NCBI GenBank assembly: GCA_028671895.1
Contig: CM053802.1
Span: forward strand, 1,298,631-1,362,630
Source: Oenanthe sinensis
Taxonomy: Eukaryota > Streptophyta > Magnoliopsida > Apiales > Apiaceae
Length of the DNA stretch: 64,000 bases
Direction of reading: 5' to 3'
The position numbers were made by a program, and so were the translations under genes. Positions 38,786 to 50,635 of the stretch are shown here, piece after piece. Each line of letters opens with the position of its first letter. The stretch's first letter is position 1. The notes beneath the pieces are model-generated. The model had not been told where the DNA came from. It ran no database searches and saw nothing but the letters and a program-made list of their open reading frames with translations.

Positions 38786-40410
38786 ATGCCTTCAAGACTT
38801 GCAGATGCTTTTGAAGCTCATCCAATTTTCCAACATGACCACAACCAAAACTTGGACTTGAACTCACTTGAAGATTTACCCGATTCTCATGCATGGGCTC
38901 CTGAGCTAAACGACTACTCTTTAAGCCCAGACCATCATCAGTTCAACTTGCCTGTTATTGACTTAAATGATCCAATTAATGGGGCAAAACATGTGGTGCA
39001 TGCATGCAAAACATGGGGTGCTTTCCAAATAAAAAACCATGGAGTCTCTAACCAAGTTATAGACCGCATGGAGGCTGCTGCAAAGAAACTCTTCTCTCTT
39101 CCTTTTGAACAAAAACTTAAAGCTGAGCGCTGTCAAGACGGAGCTGTCGGCTATGGCCCTATTCGCATTTCTTCTTTCTTTCCCAAACGCATGTGGTCTG
39201 AAGGCTTCACCATTGTCGGTTCTCCTCTTCAACATGCTCGCAAAATTTGGCCCGACGATTACACTGCTTTCTGGTACACACACACACACACACTTGTTAA
39301 TTTGTGCATGTATCATGTATGTTATTGGTTCACATGATCTTATAATGCATGCATATATCCTGGAACAATCCTATTTCACATTCTTGTATAATCATAAGGC
39401 GTGTCACAAATTATTTTATCAAGTTGCAATTTTTATTTAGAATGTCAGTACCTCAATACTGAGCTCTTGGGAAGAGTCTGCGTGACACTGTGACATGCAA
39501 TGTGTGTACTGTGTGTTGATATGTGAAACGAAACAAGGCCACACATAATTTATTGGTAGGGCACGGCACCTACATATAGATAGGTATGCACTAGATTCTA
39601 TATATTATAAAAAGATGAGAAGATTTCATATATTTACTAGTTGCATTGTCCAAAAAAAGCAAGAAATGAATTATTCGTAAGTTGTGGACCCGGAGTAGAT
39701 CGAAGATATGGAGATATCGCATTCACAAAAAATCAAATCAGCTTTTTTAAAAAATTGTGCAAGACAACTACTTATAATTCCTCTCACAGAACTGTTGTAT
39801 TTTTCTATTTAACTTTTCTTCTTTCTATAATTGTAGTGATGTTACGGAAGAATACCAGAAAGAAATGAAAAAACTAGCTGGAAAGCTTATGTGGATATTG
39901 CTAGAGTCACTGGGTATAACCAAGGAAGATATTAAATGGGCCGGACCAAATGGAGAATTCGAGAGTTCAGGAGCTGTCTTACAATTGAACTCATACCCGA
40001 TTTGTCCGGATCCGGGTCGGGCTATAGGTATAGCGGATCATACCGACTCTACCCTTCTTACTATTCTTCACCAAAGCAACCAAAGTGGGTTACAAGTATT
40101 TCGACAAGAAATCGGGTGGGTCACTGTCCCTCCAGTTGAAGAGGCACTAGTTGTTAATATAGGTGATTTGCTTCACATACTCTCAAACGGGTCATATCCA
40201 TCAGTGCTCCACCGGGTCGTTGTGAATCGTGATCGACACCGATTATCCATTGCTTACCTCTATGGCCCACCAAACAATGTTGAGATATCTCCTCTATCAA
40301 AATTAGTGGATCATTATCATCCTCCTCTTTATAGGCCAGTGACTTGGACTGAATATCTTGAAATGAAAACTAAACTTTTCTACAAGGCACTTTCAGCTCT
40401 TCGCCTTTGA
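38786..40410 (+). CDS. GA3OX: Gibberellin 3-beta-dioxygenase (GA3ox)
   Basis: 2-oxoglutarate/Fe(II) dioxygenase that 3-beta-hydroxylates GA9/GA20 to the bioactive GA4/GA1 in the cytosol. Exons 38786-39273 and 39837-40410 give 353 residues with one intron at the family's conserved place (after DDYTAFW). Family signs: start MPSRLADAFEAHPI, LPDSHAW, KTWGAFQIKNHGV (DIOX_N), GYGPIRISSFFPKRMWSEGF, and SPLQHARKIWPDDY. Iron ligands are His231 and Asp233 (DHTDST) and His288 (SVLHRVVV). Arg298 and Ser300 in HRLS bind 2-oxoglutarate. LGWVTVPP appears as IGWVTVPP. The frame is clean. A polyadenylation-like AATAAA is at ~40470. GA3ox genes are commonly feedback-repressed by gibberellin; no element for this is identified here. 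Confidence 0.95.
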
Positions 40411-41033
40411 GTCCTCCAAGTTGCTAGCCATTTACTTAGTATAATGCTATTCGATCTCTAGTTCTTTCAATAAAAATTCGCCATGAATTTGACATTGTTT
40501 AATTTTAATATTTTGTAGCTAGAGTGGTTCGGTATCCATTATTTATCTGGGCATGTTGTATGCTTGCTTATAAAAGCAAACACCATCATTGTTTGAGATT
40601 TGGAATGATGTGAATCTATCAAGCTCAATCATGCAACAAAATTGTCAAATCAAATATAAAACTGTTCGACTTGAAGGCAGCACAATATGGTCTATTTGTG
40701 ATGATTCAAATGCCAAACTGACATGCCAACTATAAAAAGATTCATGGTCTATTATTCATGCAGGGAGGGGCACGTTAAAATCTACTAGAATTAATATACA
40801 ATGGGATTATACATCCGTAAGAGATTAAGAGTAGTGCTCACATATCAACACTAGTATTTTATGTTCCATCAAGTACAAACACCCCAAGCATTGAAAACAA
40901 AAGCAAACCGAGTACAAGAAACTACAAACTAAAGGACGATGCTAGATGAATAAGCGCAGTACAAGACACTTAAATAAAACACACTCAAGTTGTTTAGCAA
41001 CGGCCCTACGTGCGTTGGAAAGCCAGCGGAGAA
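40411..41033. other. Convergent 3' region between GA3ox and the first AOP copy
   Basis: The two genes converge here; apart from 3' UTR sequence nothing is recognised. Confidence 0.5.
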
Positions 41034-42251
41034 TCAAACACCACAGTAAGTTTTAAGAGCAGATGCACATTTCTGGCCAGCTTCTGTGTAGTAAAAGCCA
41101 AGAAACTTCACATGATCGAATGGCTTAAACAGTAAAGGATGTTCTTCATCCACCAGCTCTTCTGGTGTTTTTATTATGTACCCTGCTTTCGGCACTGAAA
41201 ATAATCCAACTGAGTATCTTGATTCTGATCCACTCATCATTACCCTATGATAAGCTGAATATAATCTCCCATTGCTCCATGCCTTGAATCAAAATCATTT
41301 CAAATTTATTCATGAAATAATGTACGCGAGGGTGACATAATTAGCAACTACACGAGACTGTAACGTTTTTAGTATAAAATTACAGGGGAGACATTTTAAA
41401 CAAAGTTGAGTTAATAGAAAGATTTACATGGAAAGAATCGCCGATCATGACTATCAAGGAATCAAGCGAAGGCTTTACGGAGATCCATTCGCCATCTTTA
41501 GTTTGTACCTGCAATCCACTGACCTGATTTTGATACAGTATAGTTACAATGTTTTTGTCAGTGTGAGAAGTTAAACCAAGCTCTGTATCAGTAGTTTCAG
41601 GTCCTTTATATTTCATAACCCGAACAAGATATTTGGTGGAGTCAATGTGTTTGTTTAAGTATTTTTCCAAGCCCAAGCTCTCCAATACCATTCTTCTAAC
41701 TATCTGGTCCAGTTCAGATAGTTGATCCGAGAATGATTGTATAGTTTCGCTGCCAAAATTTTCAATTTTTTAGATGAAAATATTATTGCACGAGTGACTG
41801 ATACAAACGAACATGCATGTAATTTGGTATTTGGTGCTAGCATACTTATATATGCATATAGGAGACAGAGACTTACCAGAATGAAGGGTTGCCTTGAGGC
41901 CACAAAAGATTAGTAAAATTTTGTGAAGCTTGCAGAAAGGGGGCATCTTCAATACCCATGCTCTCAAAAAGTGGAACCATCGGGTATTGTCCAACATAGC
42001 CATGAAAAGGAATTTTAGAAGAGTTTTTTTAGTTTGGTTTGTAAAGGGAGATCAAAGAGCTCTTGTAAAGCATTAAACAAAGAGTTTCGGAGCTCTTTCG
42101 GAACTTTATCAAATGATGCTTCGAAACAACCATATTCTTGGAGAGCTTGATCAACTTGAGATTTAACTGAATCCCAGAGACATGTGCCTGGTTTCAGCTC
42201 AAGCCTGGAGAAATCTATGATAGGCAGGGTGAGATGATTTTGGGATCCCAT
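41034..42251 (-). pseudogene. AOP-like 2-oxoglutarate dioxygenase, copy 1, one frameshift
   Basis: Resembles AOP1-type dioxygenases (2OG/Fe(II) enzymes; AOP2/AOP3 modify glucosinolate side chains in Brassicaceae, elsewhere substrates are unknown). Exons 42251-41877, 41749-41428 and 41282-41034. Start MGSQNHLTLPIIDFSRLELK; C-terminus ALKTYCGV. Iron ligands are present: SHTDKN (His, Asp) and AYHRVMM (His); SRYSVG gives the 2OG Arg/Ser. A run of seven A (reverse of 42024-42030) after QTKLK shifts the frame by +1; with six A the exons sum to exactly 315 codons and read on as NSSKIPFHGYVGQYPMVPLF. As given, the protein stops at residue 78. This is the mildest lesion of the three copies, and a homopolymer sequencing error is a fair alternative; then it would be a working 314-residue enzyme. 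Confidence 0.8.
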
Positions 42252-42987
42252 TACTTAGCTACTCTATGATTACAAATGTTATTAAGCTGCCCAAAACGTT
42301 AATTATATGCGTACATACATACAGCTAGATAGCTTCATGAAATTAATCAACTCTTGCATGAGAAAAAACAATTAACTAATAGAATTAGGTAGCATAACTA
42401 GAGTAATCCTACCGACTCAAAAATTATTTTCAAATAATATGACATTATTGACATGAAAATTTTAATTGATGAAGTTAAGATGAATGCAAGAAGATCTTCT
42501 TATTTATTATTTTTATAATCAATTAAATTGAGATAAGTGATGTTTTAAAAAAAATTGAGAAATTTTTTTAAGAATCCTAATATTCCACGTAATATTAATG
42601 TTGCATGAAAAAGAAGTTTCAGGGATATATTTAACAGGGCAAGAGATACCATGTACTTGATTATGTTTAATGTTAAATACTCTAACAAACAGCTAATAAG
42701 TATGTGACCACTGACCAACATATAATTATTCAATGAACAAGTACTATGATGGCTGGTCTCATCACCGGCATCAAAAAAATTACTACTAGTCAGGAATAAT
42801 TTATAAATGAATAAGTTACCTCAAAAAAATCATAATCAGGAAAATAAAAAAAATAGTAATATTTATTCCCAAGTTACATCAAAATAAATATGATTAAGTT
42901 TGTTTTATTCTAAAATTACAAAAAAATCATAATCAAAAATAAAAAAATGAGTAATCATGCAAAATACACCGATATGACAAGATTAAT

Positions 42988-42991
<4 letters not shown>

Positions 42992-43048
<57 letters not shown>
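42992..43048. repeat. (AT)n microsatellite
   Basis: Pure AT dinucleotide for about 57 bases. Confidence 0.95.
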
Positions 43049-43050
<2 letters not shown>

Positions 43051-43274
43051 TTAGCTAGGATAAACTATGTATTGTTCGCTTAGATGACGAATTTTGTCAT
43101 ACTACAGTTTAAAATCTAATAAAGATCCGTCGTCAGTTGTACTATTGATACGTTAACGGGTTAAGTGGTCCCGTTATAAAATTTAACATCCAGCAAACTA
43201 AATCGTCTTGATTTACTTATACAATCCATAATAAAAAAAATTCTCCCCCTTATAATTTTTATTGACCAATCAAA

Positions 43275-43470
43275 TGGTCCTAATTATACAAATTTCAAAG
43301 CTCAATTACTAATTATTAGGTTGTCTCTATTGTGAAATGAATTAATTAGTAAATAAAGTGGTCCTAATTATACAAATTTCAAAACTCGATTACTAATTAT
43401 TAGGTTGTCTCTACTGTAGCTAGTAGAATGGACTAATCAGAAATAAAGTGGTCCTAATACAAATTTTAAG
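43275..43470. repeat. ~87-bp tandem repeat, just over two copies
   Basis: TGGTCCTAATTATACAAATT starts at 43275 and 43359, and a third partial TGGTCCTAATACAAAT starts at 43449. The units also share TTACTAATTATTAGGTTGTC. Confidence 0.75.
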
Positions 43471-44978
43471 TTAGCATAATTAATAAATAAACTGTAAAAT
43501 ACGGTTCATAATTAGCATTAAGCTGTCATTTTCACTTTTCCCCCATAATTTTTATGGTCATTTTAACTTAACAATATCTATTATCCTTTTACAATTTTAA
43601 AAATTTCAAATTTTATACTAAAATAAATTAGATATATTTTTTAATGGTACAATATATTAATTTTGGATCAAAATTTAACTATAAAAAATCAAAAGACAGA
43701 AAATATGGTACGAAGTAATAATTAAGAGTAATGTTAGATCTTCAAATTTTTTCTCAAAAATTTCTCAAATAATAATGTATATGTGGAAGGTCCATTATTT
43801 TTAAAATAATGGAGATTGAGTCAATAAGAAATTATCCTATATATAAATATTTAGAATTTTTTTTAATTAGCATTCTCCGATTTACATGAAGTGGTCGATC
43901 CAAATTGTGTTTTCTTGTTGAATGCATTCAGTTACCATGATAAGTTAAGTGCAGGAATCTTGTGTTACGAAAATATTTAAAACGAAGGAACAAAGAATTC
44001 GTTTCTGACGTTGTAACTTTTACATATCTTAGAGTAAGTTCAAAAACTTCCTAAATCATGTTCTAAATTAAAATTTAAAGAAGATAATAAAAAAAAGTGT
44101 TTCAACAATATCCTACTAATTTCTTAAATTATTAGAACACTCACTTCCTTCCTTATTTTTAAAAACATCTCTCTTTGTCTTAACTAATATTTTATTATAA
44201 ATTATTACAAATACTTTCTTTCTCTCTCTATTATATATTATACTTTAATAATGAATAGTACTTTTAATAATAAAATATTAAATAAAAAATTATGAATGAT
44301 TTTATATTTTTAATATAGTTTTAAAATTTTAGTTACCAACAATAATATATTTGTAAATAAAATTTTTATAAAGATTTAATTCTTAATATTTTATGAGATT
44401 TTCAAAATGATTCAACTTTTTTCAAAATATATGTTTTGTTTACAAACAAATTATTATTAGTAATTATAATTTTAAAATCGTCTTATACATACAAGAATAT
44501 TTATAAGTTTTTATGATTCTAAAATTAATTTCTGAAAATGGTTCCCTGGTTCAACATTGACTTATATTATATATATAAGAGTTATTTATAAATTTTAAGT
44601 TTTAATTTAAAACAAAACTTTAATTTGATCGCACCCTAAATATATATATAAAAATATGTTTATAGAGTCACTCATGACTTGCCTGGGTTGTTAACCTAGT
44701 ATAATATTAGTAAAAATAGAAAATATTTAGCTACAGTCTTTAATATGAAAAATAAATTTAATAAAGAAGGTAGACAATGTATTAGATATATAAAATCATA
44801 TTAAAAACAGATACAGAACACTTAGAATTATAATATGTAAAAACCAAATCGATCATAGAACTTCCATTATCATATAGAACAGACGATCATTAATCCTGCA
44901 TTATTTAAGGTTTGTTTCACTTATATATATACAACAAATATTACACACATATTAAATTAATCGCTGTGATAGATGATC

Positions 44979-45720
44979 TCAAATCCCACAGTATGACTTG
45001 ATAGCACATTTGGATTTCTTTCCTTCGTCAGTGTAATAGAAATCAATGTACTTGTAATGATCGAACGGCTGAAACTGAATCTCATGTTCTTCATCAGGTA
45101 GCTCTTCCGGGGTGTGTATAATTTGATCCCTTACGAATGAAAACACTCCAAGTGAATATCTTTCTTCAATTCCTTTCATTATCAATCGATGTGTAGGAGC
45201 TTCTATTCTCCCATTTGTCCATGCCTATATAGCGATCAAGTAAATTAGATATTTCGAGTGTGGGGAATGTTTTAACACAAATAGTGTAATATACGTTATT
45301 AAAGTTCGTTTTAAAGTTTAAAGTTTGGAAAGAGAACCGATAGCTTACGATTTACAGTATATTTTAAAAAATTAATACATACCATGCATGCATCGCCTGC
45401 CATGACAATGAAAGATGAAAGGAAAGGATCAACAAGAATCCATTGATCATTTGTTGTTTTAATCTCCAAACCTGGAACTTGAAATTGATGCAGAATGGAC
45501 ATGAAGCTCTTGTCTGTATGAGGTACAATTCCTAAAGCTGTTTCCTTCTCTCGGTGTTCTCGATATTTTATGAGTCGTAAAAGATAAGAGGTTGATTTAA
45601 GTAGGCGTTCATAGTGATCCTCAATCCCATAACTTTAAGTAGGCGCTCATAGTGATCCTCTATCCTCAATCTCGATAGTGATCCACGTACGAATTGTGTG
45701 ATTCTTCTAATACTACTGGC
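44979..45720 (-). pseudogene. AOP-like dioxygenase, copy 2, 5'-truncated
   Basis: Only the second exon (to 45383) and third exon (45224-44979) are found. Exon 2 contains VPHTDKSF (iron His and Asp) and GLEIKTTNDQWILVDPF; exon 3 has APTHRLIMKG (distal His), RYSLGVF and the terminus AIKSYCGI. The N-terminal exon is missing: 45.7-49.4 kb has no match. A 38-bp tandem duplication (starts 45596 and 45634, core AAGTAGGCG.TCATAGTGATC) repeats the EDHYERLLK codons and shifts the frame. Clearly non-functional. Confidence 0.85.
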
Positions 45721-46305
45721 TAATTAAGGATCGTCATGGATGATTAATCAACAACATACATTCATATACTCAAAGACAAAAGCGAAATCAATAGAAAGTG
45801 TCTTTTTCAGTGATTTTCCCGAACATTTAATTGACATTTGCATTAAACTATACAGCAAATCACTCAAGTGACTCACTTGTATGCATTAAGTGTATTATTA
45901 CCTTGAAAATGTAGCAATCATAGTTGTGCACTATTGTGTCTCGTTATTTAAAAGAGGTTTTCGAATTCAGTTTTTTATTCTCAATTATTTTGTGGCATCA
46001 TCTAAACTTGGACCACTTTTATGAATTTTGAATATATACTATAAAATCCGTAGATTATACTCCCCCGCGCTATTATACATCATCATGTGTTCAGATTATT
46101 GTACGTATCAAAATCCGTTAAAAATTTGTTAAAATCTCAGACTTTTGAAAACATTGAATCAATCTTTTTTGAAAGATTAACCAATTCGCACGCAAGACAA
46201 ATCGAATTGTTTGCTTCATGAAATTAATTTTGCATGTTGTGGTGATAGTAGAGTGAGTTGCACTATTCTTCCATGTGTCTCATGTGAAGTGCGGTATATT
46301 ATCCA
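45721..46305. other. Spacer upstream of truncated AOP copy 2
   Basis: Where exon 1 of copy 2 should lie there is only AT-rich DNA without a matching frame. Confidence 0.5.
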
Positions 46306-48131
46306 TGTAACATCCTGTATTTTTAGAATATATTTAATTATTTATTTAATGTTAATAATAATATTAGTAAGTTATTATTGATATTATTATTTGAATATGT
46401 ATATATTTATTTTATATTAGGATATCATTATATGATAATTTTAGTTAAAAGAATAGAAAATGAAAAGAAATAGAAAAAGAAAAAAAAAGTTAGGGTTTTG
46501 GAAAAGAAAAAGTTACGTTACATCTGATAGAAAGAGAGAAGGTGAAAGAGAGGAAGATAGAGAAGTAGAAGAAGAAAGAAAAAGAGGAGAAGAAGAAAAT
46601 GGCTTAAGAGGATGAGTTATGGTGTTGAACTGGGTTCTTGTGATGGGGACATTTGAAATTTTGAGGATCATTCATATTTTTGAGGTATGTATATTTCTAC
46701 ACACTCTCTTTTTGTTCTCGTGTGATTACAAATATTCTTTCTTTGTCTTCGTTTTCATATCATTACTCAAATTCGTATTATTGCTTCAAAATCGTATGTA
46801 TATTGTATAGCAATTGTATCCATTCTGAATTATTATAAAATTCGTATCTCATTCGTTCTTTATCTGATTGTTATGATTTTATACTATCTGGAAAGATATT
46901 TTGATTATCTACATCTTTCGTTCTTTGTGTTTTCTAAAATTCGGTTCATAAATATGTTAAAATCTGCAGTTTGTATAATTTGGTTGATTATTGAAATTGT
47001 TCTGCTGTAACTTCAGAAATTCATAGTAAATTAAATATTTGTTCAATATTCATGTGTACTATCATTCTGGAAAGGTCTTTTCGAGCTCTGCATTTTTTGT
47101 TTACATTCCGCTATCAAATTCTGTAATCTTGTGGTCTTAAATCTTAAATTACTATTGTGATCAGGTGTTGATTCTGTTATACCATCCCGTATTTGTTTAA
47201 TTTCTGAATTCGTTACTTCTTCGTTTTTAACGAACTTTATCATTCTGGAAATCTATTTGAATCGTCTACAAGTTTCGTGCTTTGTACTTTTTCATTTGAG
47301 GTCATCCTGATAGAATAAATTGTTAGTTTTCCAAAATGGTCAGTTCTGATTTTATTTTAATAATCAGTATTGAATGTTATTTGGCGTGTATGATATTTTG
47401 AGTAAGATATTTTCGTTCTTTTTGTGATATATGTATAAATTGGGAGACATTGTAAGACTCCGTCATGAGTGAAGAGAATCTCGTACTTGGCATCACCTAT
47501 ACGGTGTATTTAAATAGTATGAGCATGTCGCTAGAGTTATGAGACACGTAGAGTCATGAATATTGTATATGTTTATTTTGGTCATTTGAGTAGCATTGTG
47601 TTTTGTACCGTGCAAAACCCTATAAGATTTTGGGTAGCATTTGATTTGTTCTATGCAAACCCCTGTAAGTTTTGATGACTACATATTCTGGAGAATTGAA
47701 ATGTAGGACATCTTGTAAGTGTAAGATTGTCTCCTATATCAGTAAGTAAATTTGCATTTCAGTATCTGGTCATTATAATATGTGACTAGTAAGTGTACGA
47801 GTAAGAGTAAGAATATTTGTGATTAAAAAGTATGTACGTTGAAATTGTAAGATAAGTATCTATCATGTCTTTTTATTTATTTATATTGTGAGTTAAGTAT
47901 GACCGGTCTATATTTCTTGATTTCTCTCGGCAGGTATTCATTATTAGGTGGGATACCTTTTGGGAAGAGTGTGAGTTACTGATTTTGAAGAGTTGTAAAA
48001 TTTAGATTTGAATTTGTATAGTTGAGTTGTATTTTTTAGTTTTGGATTGTAAGTTGTTGGATATTGAGAAGTTATAACTTTTTATTGGATTTTTGAAAAT
48101 TTTATGTAAGTCAATAATTTGGGATTTTAAA
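46306..48131. mobile_element. Possible solo LTR or LTR-like fragment
   Basis: The segment opens with TGTAACATCCTGTATTTTTA, a start common in plant Ty3-type LTRs, preceded by ATCCA (46301-46305). ATCCA recurs at 48132-48136. Between them lies a purine-rich GAGA stretch (46.5 kb) and no protein frame. The right end does not show the usual CA, which weakens the call. Confidence 0.3.
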
Positions 48132-48138
48132 ATCCATA

Positions 48139-48788
48139 CAGTAAAACTTCTGTAAATTAATATTCTTGGACCTAGGAAAATTTATTATTTTAGCGAGATT
48201 ATTAGTTTATCGATTAATAATATTTTATTATTTTATCAATAAATTAATATTTATTAATTTACAAAATATTTCATACTGCATCAAATAAATTTTTTTATTC
48301 AAAACCCAATACCATATGCATATGAACAACAATAATAAATTATATATATTGGTACATATGTTAATTAATTGATTCATCTACTAAAAACAAAATTAATGAT
48401 AGTAAATTCTAACACGATTCATTGAGAGGATTAACAATTTTATTATAAAACTAAACACATGACAATGCATTCATTGAGAGGATTAACAATTTTATTATAA
48501 AACTAAACACATGACAATGCAGATCAAACTATTATAATTCATACAAAAATTAGGGATATATTCTATATCGTTCATATAATTAGGGATGAAATTGAATTTG
48601 ATTCTCACAGAAAGTAGAAACAGTTAACTATTGACACATATTTTAATAAAACTGTCTAGAAAATATTTAATTATTATGTGTTATATATGAAAAAATTAAT
48701 ATTTTTAATGAATTATTATTTTATATTTATATAGGACCGGAAACAATTATTATTTAATCGATGTTATTAATTTATCGAGATTTTACTG
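48139..48788. mobile_element. Emigrant-like (pogo/Tc1-mariner) non-autonomous element
   Basis: Left end CAGTAAAACTTCTGTAAATT and right end in reverse complement CAGTAAAATCTCGATAAATT are inverted repeats matching the remembered Emigrant terminus CAGTAAAACCTCTATAAATT. Both sides are flanked by TA (48137-48138, 48789-48790). GGACC occurs inside each end. The 650-bp element contains an exact 52-bp tandem duplication. Confidence 0.75.
48418..48521. repeat. Exact 52-bp tandem duplication inside the Emigrant-like element
   Basis: The unit containing CATTGAGAGGATTAACAATT and ending ACACATGACAATGCA appears twice without a mismatch, so the duplication is recent compared with the divergence of the element ends. 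Confidence 0.85.
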
Positions 48789-49401
48789 TATTTATTCTAA
48801 TTATCATCGGCAGTATTGCAACTCAATATTCAACTTGCATGATAATTTATTAATCTTTCAGGTTCGAGATTCAGAAAAAAAAAAATATACATTTTATCGT
48901 GAGAAAAAATATATAAAAATACATTGAACTTTTTAAAAATGCTTTAAAAATGTAAAATAACATAATTTGAGAGAGTAAAACATGTAAAACAATTTTTTAG
49001 GTTATTCCTACGTTAAACGTCTTCTAATCATGATCAATATCACTTTTTTCCTCTACCTAATCATCGTTCCGCCATTTGACAACTCACCCTCGAATCCAAT
49101 TTAACATACCACGATGTTCTGTTCTTACAAACTTAACTGGTAACGATGACTTGAAACATTTTTCAAACATCAACAATAACAGAACAATTATATAAACGAA
49201 TGCAACAGCGCATTCCACAATTATTATTAACCAGACCTGCACAAGGCACTTGCACAGTTACAAGTTCCCATTTCCAAACAGAAAAAAAAGAGATTAAAAT
49301 ACAAAGCCACCATCTATACACGAGTTCATTGATACGAGAAATCCAACATATGTTGAGCAGTAGTTCGCAGATCTTAGTCATAAACAGCTTCGGAAATTTC
49401 A

Positions 49402-50635
49402 TTAAACACCACAAAAATCTTTGAGAATGTTTTGTGATCGACGACCATGATCAGTATCGTAAAACTTGAGCAAATCAACATGCACAAATGGATTGAACTG
49501 CAACGCATGTTCTTCATCCACAACACAAACTCTTCTGGCACTTCCACCATTTTCATGTTGTTAAGAAATGAAAACAAGGCAACATTGTACCGTGTTTTGT
49601 TTCCGCTCAAGCTCATAGTCACTTTATGATTTGGAGACAAAACTTTATTGTTACTCCAGGCCTATAGAGCAACATTGAATGATCAATTATCATTTTCGAT
49701 AATTATTCTAAATATATGATAATATAAGTATGTCCAATATAATTTGAACTTTCTTTTTCTAAATTCTAAATACTAAAATCTTGAGCTAAAACATGGGGGC
49801 TCTTGTCCTAAATCAAAACTCGATTAATTGATAACCATAATAATAAAGCTAATTACTTACCTTGCATGCATCGCCAGCCATGACAACAAAGGCAGAGGGA
49901 GGGAACTCAACAGAAATCCAATTGCCATCTCTTGCTTGAATTTCTAAACCAGAGACTTGATTCTGGTGAAGTATGGTTAAGAAACTCTTGTCTGTGTGAG
50001 AAGGAAAAGCCATAGTAGTCTCACTCACCTCCGGAGCTCTGTATTTCAAGTACCTAAGAAGGTAAGTTGTTGAATCAACATAAGACTCTGCATACTTTTC
50101 CACACCATAGCTTTCAAACAGCAATCTTATTACCACTCTATCAAGTTCCGCCACTGCCTTCGAAAATGCCAATGAACTTTCACTAACAAAATTCAGAGTA
50201 ACAAAACTAATTAACATAAATTTAGAGTTTCACTACAAAGATTTAAAAATACTGCTTAACAATTTACCGGAAGGAATCATTTCCTTTTGGCCACATGAGA
50301 TTTGTGAAATTTGTAACACCTTCTTCAGTCGTTGCATAATCAACCCTAATCCTTCGTGAAGAGGAACGAATGGGATTTGTCCGACAGCCATGATACGGCT
50401 TGTCATTCACGTTCTGAATTTTAGTATCAGTAGAAAGATCGAAAAGCTCATCTGCTGCACCAAAGATTGCTTTGTCGAGCTCGGATGAAACCTTATCGTA
50501 CAATGCGATGAAACAGCCATGATTCTCAAGAGATTGCCTTACATCTTGACAAGTAGAGGTCCAAGAAGTTGCACCAACATCTAGCTTGGTAAAATCTACA
50601 ACCAAGAGCTTGGACATTAATGTTTGGGAGCCCAT
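49402..50635 (-). pseudogene. AOP-like dioxygenase, copy 3, compensated and uncompensated frameshifts
   Basis: Exons 50635-50268, 50182-49861 (322 nt, the same as copy 1) and 49661-49402. Start MGSQTLMSKLLVVDFTKLD. Iron ligands are SHTDKS and SPNHKVTMS; TRYNVALF gives the 2OG Arg. In exon 1 a 2-nt loss near 50387 and a 1-nt loss near 50345 cancel, leaving the frame open but replacing the family block HGYVGQIPFVPLHEGLG by HGCRTNPIRSSSRRIR. In exon 3 a further shift near 49520-49528, after EVPEEFV, moves translation off the conserved DEEHALQFNPF and on to a stop at 49374; the ancestral frame would end KDFCGV at 49402. The scrambled block includes a conserved substrate-side loop, so activity is unlikely. 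Confidence 0.8.

Larger units (their letters stand above)
42252..44978. other. Intergenic region between AOP copies 1 and 2
   Basis: No gene seen. It holds an (AT)n run at 42992-43048 and a ~87-bp tandem repeat at 43275-43470. Confidence 0.6.

Noticed and set aside
29203..40410. A functional hormone gene cluster (VAS1, GA3ox, Aux/IAA)
   Set aside because: The genes belong to separate pathways and families with their own promoters; nothing in the sequence shows co-regulation beyond proximity.
47043..47243. 66-codon minus-strand frame in the possible LTR
   Set aside because: No recognisable family, no neighbouring exon, and it falls in repetitive DNA.
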